Source of the DNA: Maribacter thermophilus | GTDB taxonomy: Bacteria > Bacteroidota > Bacteroidia > Flavobacteriales > Flavobacteriaceae | Direction of reading: 5' to 3' | Assembly: GCF_001020565.1 (NCBI RefSeq) | Contig: NZ_LDAS01000001.1 | Coordinates: 100,402-164,401 of the forward strand | Length of the DNA stretch: 64,000 nucleotides | Shown: one piece after another, positions 57,103 through 64,000 of the stretch | How positions within the stretch are numbered: position 1 is the stretch's first letter | How the letters are laid out: each line of letters opens with the position of its first letter | The notes under the pieces: model-generated | Seen by the model: the letters and a program-made list of their open reading frames with translations, nothing else | Told to the model about the DNA's origin: nothing | Database searches by the model: none | Made by a program: the position numbers and the translations under genes

Positions 57103-58707
57103 ATGGATATTGACTGTTTACCCTTTAAAGAAACTGGTTATTTTTCAAAATTGATATGTGATTATATCGATGAAAAAAAAGAGATAAGACCGCTGTATAA
57201 TAGGTTTCCTGAGTTAAATAGCTTTAAAGACCAGATAAAGGAAAAAGGGGATAGTTTTTCGCTGGAAAACAGAAAGGTACTCAACAAGGCACTTAATGGG
57301 CAATATGCTAATGTTTCCGTTTCCGATGCGACAAAACAAAATATCGATGCCCTAGTAAACGAAAATACCTTTACGATAGTTACGGGGCACCAGCTAAACC
57401 TGTTTACCGGACCTTTATATTTTCTCTATAAGATCATTTCTACCATTAACCTTTGCGAAGAACTGAAAAAGGAATACCCCGACCATTTTTTTGTTCCTAT
57501 ATACTGGATGGCCACCGAAGATCATGATTTTGAAGAAATCAACTATTTTAATTACAAGGGCAAAAAGATTCAATGGAACAAGTCTGCTTCGGGCGCAGTA
57601 GGGCATTTGAATACTGACGGTCTTGAGGATGTGTTTGAGATTTTCTCCAATGCCATTGGGAATAGTAAAAATGCACAAGATTTAAAATCTTTGTTCAAAA
57701 GAGCATATCTGGAAAATGAAACTTTGACAGATGCCACAAGATTTTTGGCCAATGAACTGTTCGGGGAGTATGGCTTGGTCATAGTAGATGGTGACGACAG
57801 TAGTTTAAAACGACTTTTGGTTCCCTATATCAAGAAAGATATTTTGGAGCATACGGCCTTTGATGCTGTTTCTGCGCAAATAGAAAAAATAAATGGGATA
57901 AATTCTGAATACGGTATACAAGTGAATCCGAGAGAAATCAATTATTTCTATTTGGATGCGGGGCTGCGTGAACGTATCATAGAAAAGAATGGAGCGTATT
58001 ATGTAAACGATACCGAAATTTCGTTTTCAAAAGAGGAGCTTTTGGAGGAATTGGAACGGCATCCCGAAAAATTTTCTCCGAACGTAGTGGCCAGACCATT
58101 GTATCAAGAGGTAATTTTGCCCAATCTATGCTATATAGGAGGGGGAGGTGAGTTGGCGTACTGGTTAGAGCTAAAAACAGCTTTTGAGGCAATGAATGTC
58201 ACGTTTCCTATATTGCTCTTAAGAAATTCTGCGTTGGTAATTACCGAGAAACAGGCAGTAAAACTTCGTAAGTTAGATGTGTCCATTGCCGACCTGTTCT
58301 TAAAGCAGCATACGTTGATAAATAAGAAGATCAGGAGCATATCGAATATAGATATCGATTTCTCTCCGCAGCGCAAATTGTTGGAAGAACAATTTAGAAA
58401 TATGTACGCCCTGGCGGAACAAACCGACAAATCTTTCTTGGGAGCTGTAAAGGCCCAAGAGATAAAACAAAAGAAGGGGCTGGATAATTTAGAGAAACGC
58501 TTGCTGAAAGCTCAAAAAAGAAAATTGAAAGATCATGTATTGCGCCTAACCGAGATTCAAAATCAATTGTTTCCGGGGCATTCTTTGCAAGAGCGTAATT
58601 TAAATTTCTCAGAGCTCTATCTAGAATATGGTAAAGATTTGGTACCCACGCTCTTTAAGGCCTTGCGGCCTTTAGACCTAAACTTTACCGTTATAATTCA
58701 AAAATAG
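57103..58707 (+). CDS. bshC: Bacillithiol biosynthesis cysteine-adding enzyme BshC
   Basis: This 534-residue enzyme completes bacillithiol by adding cysteine to glucosaminyl-malate. Family features: NTFTIVTGHQLNLFTGPLYFLYKIISTI (nucleotide-binding-like HxGH region), FVPIYWMATEDHDFEEIN (second signature), CYIGGGGELAYWLELKTAFE, and a long C-terminal coiled coil (about 400-500). Usual length. It indicates that the organism uses bacillithiol as a low-molecular-weight thiol. The glycosyltransferase gene starts 3 bp after it. Confidence 0.94.
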   Translation: MDIDCLPFKETGYFSKLICDYIDEKKEIRPLYNRFPELNSFKDQIKEKGDSFSLENRKVLNKALNGQYANVSVSDATKQNIDALVNENTFTIVTGHQLNLFTGPLYFLYKIISTINLCEELKKEYPDHFFVPIYWMATEDHDFEEINYFNYKGKKIQWNKSASGAVGHLNTDGLEDVFEIFSNAIGNSKNAQDLKSLFKRAYLENETLTDATRFLANELFGEYGLVIVDGDDSSLKRLLVPYIKKDILEHTAFDAVSAQIEKINGINSEYGIQVNPREINYFYLDAGLRERIIEKNGAYYVNDTEISFSKEELLEELERHPEKFSPNVVARPLYQEVILPNLCYIGGGGELAYWLELKTAFEAMNVTFPILLLRNSALVITEKQAVKLRKLDVSIADLFLKQHTLINKKIRSISNIDIDFSPQRKLLEEQFRNMYALAEQTDKSFLGAVKAQEIKQKKGLDNLEKRLLKAQKRKLKDHVLRLTEIQNQLFPGHSLQERNLNFSELYLEYGKDLVPTLFKALRPLDLNFTVIIQK

Positions 58708-58710
58708 AAT

Positions 58711-60114
58711 ATGGGCAAGAACGTATCTGTGAACAAGATTACCGTACTTGCCATTTTTTCATTTGTAGCCATTACCGTAATCACTTTTTTTAAGAGCGCA
58801 CTAGAGTTAGAGGATGCGGAACAAGCATATTACTCACAATGGCTTCGTTGGGGATATGATGATCAACCGCCTCTATATACATGGTTGCAGTATGGTTTCA
58901 ATACTATTTTTCAGGTAAATAAATTGGCATTTTCCATTCTAAGGGCTTCTCTTTTTGCAGGTATTTTGTTAGGGCTGTACCAATTTGCCCAACTAAGGGT
59001 CAGAGAGGAACAAAAATCTAAACTGGCAGTTTTACTGTTAGTATTGGTTCCGGTATTTATCGATTTTACTTTTAGAAGACTGTCACATACCAGTTTGCTT
59101 TGTGTGTCCGTAATTGCGTCTTATTATTGTATACAAAAGTTAGTGTCGTGTAAATCCATTTCAAATTATCTTTTATTGGGTTTGGTAGTAGGTGTGGGTA
59201 TCATGTCTAAATACAATTATGCGTTTTTTCTGGTAACCTTTGCTTTGGTTTCTTTGTGGGATAAAGAATTGGGGGCTATTGTTTTTAACCCTAAAATACT
59301 GGTATCGGTTTTTGTTTCTGTTTTATTGGTCGCTCCACATGCATATTGGTTATTAGGTCCTGACGGATTTCAATCTTATTTGGAATCTAGTTTAGAAGAG
59401 AAAATAGGGGTAGAAAAAGTGGAATTAGGCTTTTCGTTAATGCCAATTTTAATTTATTTGAAAGGTTTGTTTGCCTTATTGCTTCCTGTTTTTCTGTTTA
59501 TAGGTATAGGATATTTCTTAAAATTTGTGAGTTTCAACAAGCTAAAAATGGATTGGTTTGCTAAAATGTTCATTGTGCAATTACTGGTGTTGGGCATGTT
59601 TTTTCTCGTGTTTCAAAGCCAGAAAGTAGAGACAAGGTGGTTGCTGCCACTTTTTGTTCCCTTTGTTGTTCTGTTGGTAGAGGCTGTAAGCTTTAAAAAT
59701 AATTTAAAATTAGTTGTTGTTGGGTATTGGGTTTTTATTGCGGTAATAGGTGTTCAAACTTTAAGGACGCCAATAGAGAAAATGTTGAATATACCTTCAT
59801 CGGTTCATTTCGGATTTGAGCCTATTGCCCAAAAATTGAAAGTAAAATATGATGATTATCAATGGATTTTGCCTAATGTAACATACGCAGGTAATGTGAG
59901 GGTGCTACATCCTGAAAGAACACTCTTTTCTGCGGATGATTACTCGTTAGGGCAATCGATATCTAAAAAAGAAAAACAGGTAGAGATAATTATTGGTCCA
60001 CTCGAAGAAAAACAGAGGGTTGCCGTAGATAGTCTTATTGGTTTTGGGAAAGAAAGGGAGAATCTCTATTTCTACGTAGGTCAAGGTACCAAAAATTCAC
60101 TTTCCCAGCCATAG
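58711..60114 (+). CDS. GT39/ArnT-like glycosyltransferase, membrane protein
   Basis: This 467-residue inner-membrane protein has about ten to eleven hydrophobic helices. The first periplasmic loop carries the acidic motif ELEDAEQAYYSQW and the pattern YDDQPPLYTWLQYGF, as in PMT_2/GT39 lipid-linked sugar transferases. LVVGVGIMSKYNYAFF in the middle is also typical. It may transfer a sugar from a polyprenyl carrier to lipid or protein. It starts 3 bp after bshC. Its last 34 bp overlap the convergent flavin-binding protein gene. Confidence 0.85.
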   Translation: MGKNVSVNKITVLAIFSFVAITVITFFKSALELEDAEQAYYSQWLRWGYDDQPPLYTWLQYGFNTIFQVNKLAFSILRASLFAGILLGLYQFAQLRVREEQKSKLAVLLLVLVPVFIDFTFRRLSHTSLLCVSVIASYYCIQKLVSCKSISNYLLLGLVVGVGIMSKYNYAFFLVTFALVSLWDKELGAIVFNPKILVSVFVSVLLVAPHAYWLLGPDGFQSYLESSLEEKIGVEKVELGFSLMPILIYLKGLFALLLPVFLFIGIGYFLKFVSFNKLKMDWFAKMFIVQLLVLGMFFLVFQSQKVETRWLLPLFVPFVVLLVEAVSFKNNLKLVVVGYWVFIAVIGVQTLRTPIEKMLNIPSSVHFGFEPIAQKLKVKYDDYQWILPNVTYAGNVRVLHPERTLFSADDYSLGQSISKKEKQVEIIIGPLEEKQRVAVDSLIGFGKERENLYFYVGQGTKNSLSQP

Positions 60115-60626
60115 TCGTTCTTCGAGTATCTAACGCGTATGTGGTTGGGTCTGTTCAGTTTTAGGTATTCTATTTTGAACGGTTCAATTTCTACCATGCA
60201 AAAAAAGTGATCGCCCTCTAGATAAGATATAGTCTCGGGATCGCTAATACCGCTTCCGGGGGCGTAGTTTGTGGTGTAATCTTTTCTATTGTTTTCAGGT
60301 ATATTTTTCCAGATGTCCGATATGGTATCTTGGTCGGTGTGAATTGTTGCCAACCCTTCAACCTTTATTTGTAATAGCTTTTGGGGCTGGTAGAACAACA
60401 TGCTTACCTTTGGGTTTTCTATCATATGTAGCACTTTCTTGGATCGCCTATCCGTATAAAAGCGTAGGTTGCCATTTTTTAAAACTTCTCTTAAGACAAC
60501 AGTGCGCAGCCGTGCTAGTTTATCCATGCCAACGGTACCTAATGTTGCATATCTAAAAGGATGGCCTTTTTTGGAGACTCCTTTTTGAAGTTCTTCTTTT
60601 AATTCGTTCCAAAAAGTATCGGTCAT
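60081..60626 (-). CDS. Pyridoxamine 5'-phosphate oxidase family protein (FMN-binding split barrel)
   Basis: This 181-residue split-barrel flavoprotein has N-terminal HPFRYATLGTVG, the FMN-contact stretch LARLRTVVLREVLKNGNLRFYTDRRSKKV, SMLFYQPQKLLQIKVEGLA and a C-terminal substrate-side EYLKLNRPNHIRVRYSK. It resembles the Alr4036-type branch rather than true PdxH, whose C-terminal pattern is not seen. The reaction is unknown. The 3' end overlaps the convergent GT39-like gene by 34 bp. Confidence 0.86.
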   Translation of the reverse strand: MTDTFWNELKEELQKGVSKKGHPFRYATLGTVGMDKLARLRTVVLREVLKNGNLRFYTDRRSKKVLHMIENPKVSMLFYQPQKLLQIKVEGLATIHTDQDTISDIWKNIPENNRKDYTTNYAPGSGISDPETISYLEGDHFFCMVEIEPFKIEYLKLNRPNHIRVRYSKNDYGWESEFLVP

Positions 60627-60660
60627 GGTTTTTTCTTTAAAAATACAAAAAACATGGTAG

Positions 60661-60773
60661 GGTATTTTTGATTATGGTTGTTGTATATGAAAATGCTGTA
60701 AAGAGAGGTTAGTTAAATTTTAGGTTAGTTTTGATTTTGATTAAAAGACTCGGGGTGGTTCCCGAGTTTTTTT
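60661..60773 (+). ncRNA. Candidate small RNA, upstream copy of a tandem pair
   Basis: This stretch between two minus-strand genes ends in a + strand terminator with no gene in front. It contains AATGCTGTAAAGAGAGG and TTTTAGGTTAGTTTTGATTTTGATTAAAAG, which loosely resemble the elements at 37174-37280 (ATGCTATGAGAAAG and TTAGGTTAGGTTGTTTAAAAA). The likeness is weak because the DNA is AT-rich. Confidence 0.25.
60743..60773 (+). terminator. Orphan intrinsic terminator
   Basis: The stem ACTCGGG / CCCGAGT has loop GTGGTT and is followed by seven T residues. No coding gene is transcribed into it on the + strand. Confidence 0.85.
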
Positions 60774-60788
60774 ATTTGTGTTCTAATG

Positions 60789-60796
60789 TAAGTTTG
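60789..60796 (+). promoter_or_regulatory. -7 element TAAGTTTG ahead of the second candidate RNA
   Basis: Exact TAnnTTTG match about 15 bp after the first orphan terminator, pointing at the unit that ends at 60909. No -33 TTG at the usual distance. Confidence 0.35.
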
Positions 60797-60802
60797 TAGA
60801 AC

Positions 60803-60909
60803 ATTTTACGACCAATAGAGGGAATTGAATTGCTATGAAAAAGAATTTGAACTTTTCAATTTAATTTTAGTGTGGTTGAAAAGCCCGGTCTATAAGCCGG
60901 GCTTTTTTT
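60803..60909 (+). ncRNA. Candidate small RNA, downstream copy of a tandem pair
   Basis: A hairpin AATTGAATTG / CAATTTAATT (60823-60865, one G-T pair) encloses CTATGAAAAAG, and a strong terminator follows. The order (hairpin with a CTATGARAAAG loop, AT-rich linker, terminator) is the same as at 37174-37280. The only reading frame inside is nine codons long. Confidence 0.35.
60879..60909 (+). terminator. Orphan intrinsic terminator
   Basis: The stem AAAAGCCCGG / CCGGGCTTTT has loop TCTATAAG and is followed by a T-run. It could also act weakly on the minus strand after the SIMPL gene, whose stop lies 136 bp away. Confidence 0.85.
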
Positions 60910-61044
60910 ATTTAAGGTAAGATGTTTTTCTCGACTGCTAATTTCTTCAACAGTCTTTTATAAGATAAAATCTAATTTGTAGGAATTAGGTTATGTTGTT
61001 AATTTCCAGATAGTTAATTTTTGTTGGGTAAACAAAAGGTTTAT

Positions 61045-61770
61045 CTATTCTACTTTGTAGTCCAAACGCATGGTAATAGAGGCTGTTTTGTTTTTTGAGG
61101 TAGTGTTGTAGGCTCCTCCCCAAGAATAATCCTCACCTGAATTTTGACCTGTAATTTGAAATACACCCATTTTTGCAGATACCAGATCTCCTAAATTGCT
61201 GCCAGAATTTTCGGCAATTTTTTCAGCTCTCAATCGAGCATCTTCCGTGGCTTTTGAAATCATTTCAATCTTTAGATCGGCCAATTTGGTGTAATAATAT
61301 CTTGGTGGGTACGAGTTAAACTGAACCCCTTGGTTTAATAATTCCGTTATTTCCCTAGATACCTTTTCTATCAAAGCAACTTCTTTAGATTCAATTTTTA
61401 TGGTCTGTGTTAGTTGGTAGCCTCTAAAAATACTGCCCACATAGTTGCCATTTTCGTATTTATTGTCTCTGAGTTCTGTTGTTTGAACACTATTGAAAAT
61501 AATATTGTCGGCTTTTATTCCTTTAGATGTTAAATATGTTTTAACAATGTTCTTATCGTTGTTAAGTTGGTCAAAAGCAGATTTAAGTACTGTATTGGTG
61601 GCAGAAAATTGACCTTCCCAAACGATAAGGTCAGAGGTAAAATTTTCGTTTCCCAAGCCCGTTACCGATATGATTTGAGGAGGGTTGGCCCGCTTCACAT
61701 AGGCGTTTCCCAAAAAATAGGCCGCAACAACAATGGCAAGTCCAAATATAATAGCTGAAATATGTTTCAA
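61045..61770 (-). CDS. SIMPL domain-containing protein
   Basis: This 241-residue envelope protein starts at a TTG codon (61768-61770), giving MKHISAIIFGLAIVVAAYFLG as an N-terminal membrane anchor or signal. Longer in-frame starts would run antisense into the guaA coding region and add a non-conserved N terminus, so I reject them. The SIMPL (DUF541) domain is seen in ISVTGLGNENFTSDLIVWEGQFS, YLTSKGIKADNIIFNSVQT, ATEDARLRAEKIAENSGSNLGDLVSA and SITMRLDYKV. Its role is unknown; relatives are periplasmic. Confidence 0.85.
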   Translation of the reverse strand: MKHISAIIFGLAIVVAAYFLGNAYVKRANPPQIISVTGLGNENFTSDLIVWEGQFSATNTVLKSAFDQLNNDKNIVKTYLTSKGIKADNIIFNSVQTTELRDNKYENGNYVGSIFRGYQLTQTIKIESKEVALIEKVSREITELLNQGVQFNSYPPRYYYTKLADLKIEMISKATEDARLRAEKIAENSGSNLGDLVSAKMGVFQITGQNSGEDYSWGGAYNTTSKNKTASITMRLDYKVE

Positions 61771-61814
61771 GACAATTGTTTTTAAATTGGTGATAAATAT
61801 ACTTAAAAGATAGT

Positions 61815-61843
61815 TTTGAAAAACCTTCAAATTGCTATTTTTG
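61815..61843 (+). promoter_or_regulatory. Promoter of guaA (TTTG-N17-TATTTTTG)
   Basis: TTTG (61815-61818), a 17-bp spacer and TATTTTTG (61836-61843) match the Bacteroidota promoter. The ATG of guaA begins only 3 bp after the -7 element, so the mRNA would have almost no leader. Confidence 0.5.
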
Positions 61844-61846
61844 CCC

Positions 61847-63379
61847 ATGCAAAATAATGTCCTGATTTTAGATTTCGGTTCCCAGTACACGCAACTCATC
61901 GCTAGAAGGGTTCGGGAACTCAATATTTTCTGTGAAATAAAACCGTACAATAAGCCACCGGAAGATCTATCCGGTTACAAGGCAGTTATTCTTTCTGGTT
62001 CACCACATTCGGTGAGGGCAGAGGATGCTCCGCATCCCGACCTTTCGGGTATAAGGGGTAAAAAACCTTTGTTGGGGGTTTGTTATGGTGCACAGTATTT
62101 AGCCCATTTTAATGGGGGAAGTGTAGAAAAGTCCAATACCAGAGAGTATGGTAGGGCCAAACTTGCCCAAATTTATGAAAGCTCCCCTTTCTTAAAAGAT
62201 ATAAATGAAGGGAGCCAGGTTTGGATGAGCCATGCGGATACTATTAAGAAACTTCCTGAGAATGCGGTGCTTTTGGCCAGTACCGACGATGTGGAGAACG
62301 CGGCCTTTAGGTTTAAGGGTGAAGAAACCTACGGAATACAGTTTCATCCAGAGGTATATCATTCTACCGATGGAAAAAAGATACTGGAGAATTTCCTGGT
62401 ACATATAGCTGGAGTTGAACAGACGTGGACCCCAGATGCTTTTGTAGAGACTACAGTAGCTGAACTAAAAGAAAAAATAGGAGATGACAAGGTGATTTTG
62501 GGCCTTTCCGGAGGTGTAGATTCATCGGTTGCCGCCGTGCTTTTGCATAAGGCCATTGGTAAACACCTTCACTGCATTTTTGTAAACAACGGGTTGCTTC
62601 GTAAAAATGAATTCGAAAATGTTTTGAAGCAGTACGAAGGAATGGGGCTTAATGTAAAGGGTGTGGACGCTTCGGCACGTTTTTTGGATGAGTTGGAGGG
62701 TGAGAGCGATCCAGAAACCAAGAGAAAGATTATTGGACGGGTTTTTGTAGAGGTTTTTGATGATGAATCACATAAGGTGGAAAATGCGAAATGGTTGGCC
62801 CAGGGGACTATTTATCCTGATGTTATAGAATCGGTTTCTGCAACAGGCGGACCTTCGGCAACTATAAAAAGTCATCATAATGTTGGTGGATTGCCAGACT
62901 TTATGAAGCTAAAAGTAGTAGAGCCCTTGAAAATGTTATTTAAAGATGAGGTTAGAAGGGTCGGTAAAAGTATGGGGCTAGATCCTAATTTGTTGGGGCG
63001 TCACCCTTTTCCGGGGCCAGGTTTGGCCATTCGTATTTTAGGAGATATAACAAGGGAAAAAGTGGCTATCTTGCAAGAAGTGGACCATATTTTTATTCAA
63101 GGCCTAAAAGATTGGGGTCTTTATGATGACGTTTGGCAGGCCGGAGCTATGCTTTTGCCCGTAAATAGTGTTGGGGTTATGGGAGATGAACGTACTTATG
63201 AAAAGTGCGTTGCCTTACGTGCGGTCGAAAGTACCGATGGTATGACCGCAGATTGGGTAAATCTGCCCTATGAGTTTTTACAAAAGACCTCGAACGATAT
63301 TATTAATAAAGTACCCGGTGTCAACAGAGTAGTGTATGATATCAGCTCAAAACCACCGGCGACCATAGAATGGGAATAA
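61847..63379 (+). CDS. guaA: GMP synthase (glutamine-hydrolysing)
   Basis: This 510-residue enzyme makes GMP from XMP, ATP and glutamine. The class I glutamine amidotransferase domain has Cys79 in [14 protein letters not shown], and His and Glu in [11 protein letters not shown]. The ATP pyrophosphatase domain carries the PP-loop [16 protein letters not shown]. The C-terminal dimerisation domain includes [13 protein letters not shown] and ends PPATIEWE. The ATG at 61847 is chosen; the upstream TTG at 61832 lies in the promoter. The LysM gene starts 2 bp after its stop. Confidence 0.96.
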   Translation: MQNNVLILDFGSQYTQLIARRVRELNIFCEIKPYNKPPEDLSGYKAVILSGSPHSVRAEDAPHPDLSGIRGKKPLLGVCYGAQYLAHFNGGSVEKSNTREYGRAKLAQIYESSPFLKDINEGSQVWMSHADTIKKLPENAVLLASTDDVENAAFRFKGEETYGIQFHPEVYHSTDGKKILENFLVHIAGVEQTWTPDAFVETTVAELKEKIGDDKVILGLSGGVDSSVAAVLLHKAIGKHLHCIFVNNGLLRKNEFENVLKQYEGMGLNVKGVDASARFLDELEGESDPETKRKIIGRVFVEVFDDESHKVENAKWLAQGTIYPDVIESVSATGGPSATIKSHHNVGGLPDFMKLKVVEPLKMLFKDEVRRVGKSMGLDPNLLGRHPFPGPGLAIRILGDITREKVAILQEVDHIFIQGLKDWGLYDDVWQAGAMLLPVNSVGVMGDERTYEKCVALRAVESTDGMTADWVNLPYEFLQKTSNDIINKVPGVNRVVYDISSKPPATIEWE

Positions 63380-63381
63380 AA

Positions 63382-64000
63382 ATGAAAAATGTAGTAAAGT
63401 TAGTTTTTACTGTTTGTCTTTGCCTCTTTTTTAGTGGTAAGGCCTTCGGACAAAAGTTTACGACACATGCGGTCAAGAAAAACGAAACACTGTATGGTAT
63501 AGCCAAACAATACGGTGTTTCCCAAGACGATATTCTTAAGTATAACAAAGAAATTAAAAAAGGGGAGTCCTTGGGAATCAATACTATATTGGTAATACCC
63601 AGTGCCAATGGAACCGTAACAAAGCCTTTGCAGAAAACCGGTAATACGGGGGGCGAAGAATCTGTAGAAGTATTGATCGGCAGAATCATGAACGATTCTG
63701 TTGTGAAGAAAGAGCCCACCGGTTTTATAGAGTATAAGGTTAAAAAGAAAGAGACCTTATATGGTATTGCCAAGAAATTTGGTGTAACCGAAGAGGAAAT
63801 CAAAAAGTACAATAAAGAATTGTACGCTACGCAGTTGAAAAAGAAAATGGTTATAAGAATTCCGAAATATAAAAAGACGGAAGAGGACCAAAATACCGTA
63901 GACCCCGATGATTTTGAGAAATATGTTGTGGCGCCAAAAGAAACTCGTTGGAGCATAGCACACAAATACGGTATTACCGTAGATAGTATGCTTGCCCTTA
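63382..64000 (+). CDS. LysM repeat protein, partial (continues past the window)
   Basis: At least 206 residues, open to the window edge. A signal peptide (MKNVVKLVFTVCLCLFFSGKAFG) is followed by three LysM peptidoglycan-binding motifs: THAVKKNETLYGIAKQYGVS, YKVKKKETLYGIAKKFGVT and YVVAPKETRWSIAHKYGIT. In flavobacteria, long LysM proteins at this place often carry a C-terminal periplasmic-binding-protein-like domain, but that part is not in the window. It starts 2 bp after guaA and is probably co-transcribed. Confidence 0.85.
   Translation, partial: MKNVVKLVFTVCLCLFFSGKAFGQKFTTHAVKKNETLYGIAKQYGVSQDDILKYNKEIKKGESLGINTILVIPSANGTVTKPLQKTGNTGGEESVEVLIGRIMNDSVVKKEPTGFIEYKVKKKETLYGIAKKFGVTEEEIKKYNKELYATQLKKKMVIRIPKYKKTEEDQNTVDPDDFEKYVVAPKETRWSIAHKYGITVDSMLAL

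Noticed and set aside
61771-61950. Longer N terminus for the SIMPL protein
   Set aside because: It would overlap guaA antisense and put about 60 unrelated residues before the natural membrane anchor.
1-64000. CRISPR arrays, insertion sequences, tRNA or rRNA genes
   Set aside because: No spaced short direct repeats, transposase motifs, cloverleaf-like sequences or rRNA stretches were recognised on reading the intergenic regions. A tRNAscan or Infernal run would settle this.

Overview
The window looks like chromosomal DNA of a marine-type member of the Flavobacteriaceae (Bacteroidota). Support: type IX secretion (T9SS) hallmarks (CHU_C / type B sorting domains, PorP/SprF-family proteins, a PorE-like OmpA protein), Bacteroidota-style promoters (TAnnTTTG close to starts), absence of clear Shine-Dalgarno sequences, the L28-L33-DUF4295-FtsY cluster, bacillithiol synthesis (BshC), and a generally AT-rich composition. 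Genus cannot be fixed from sequence alone.

Region 1 (1-18950) is a surface-protein region. It has two paralogous cassettes of a secreted Ca-binding repeat protein with a CHU_C sorting domain followed by a PorP/SprF protein (1-2995 and 15959-18950). The first is followed by a PorE-like OmpA/TPR/propeller protein, the second preceded by a 2012-residue repeat protein. Between them lies a 1360-residue FG-GAP/thrombospondin-type-3 protein. The region is rich in DNA repeats: a GC-rich 693-bp tandem repeat whose first copy carries two in-frame TAG codons, and five nearly identical 231-bp repeats.

Region 2 (19037-32281) carries metabolic and envelope genes: idi, queD-like, manA, a DUF4369 lipoprotein, a DUF819 membrane protein, a HAD phosphatase, an SPFH protein with a tiny ribbon-helix-helix gene, PBP1A, an S1/P1 nuclease, an AraC regulator overlapping an AlkB gene, a small secreted protein, DoxX and MOSC proteins.

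Region 3 (32566-48439) holds a sodium symporter plus inositol oxygenase pair (likely myo-inositol uptake and oxidation), htpG, a FabH-like synthase, a CoA-binding protein, a second sodium symporter, recR, an E2 acyltransferase, and a dense co-directional run (exonuclease, CarboxypepD-reg protein, FAH-family hydrolase, Hpt protein, cinA, rpmB, rpmG, DUF4295, ftsY).

Region 4 (48751-64000) holds an amidase, a P1-family peptidase, a serine hydrolase, rimO, a DUF4177 protein, an M14 peptidase, bshC, a GT39-like glycosyltransferase, a flavin-binding PNPOx-like protein, a SIMPL protein, guaA and the start of a LysM protein that runs off the window.

Most of the window is ordinary core genome. The parts most worth a second look are the repeat-driven surface cassettes and a set of intergenic elements that end in strong intrinsic terminators with no gene in front of them (28818-28947, 37174-37280, 60661-60909). 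These may be small RNAs; the first has a sigma-54-like promoter and the others share a loosely similar layout. No tRNA, rRNA, CRISPR array, insertion sequence or prophage was recognised.
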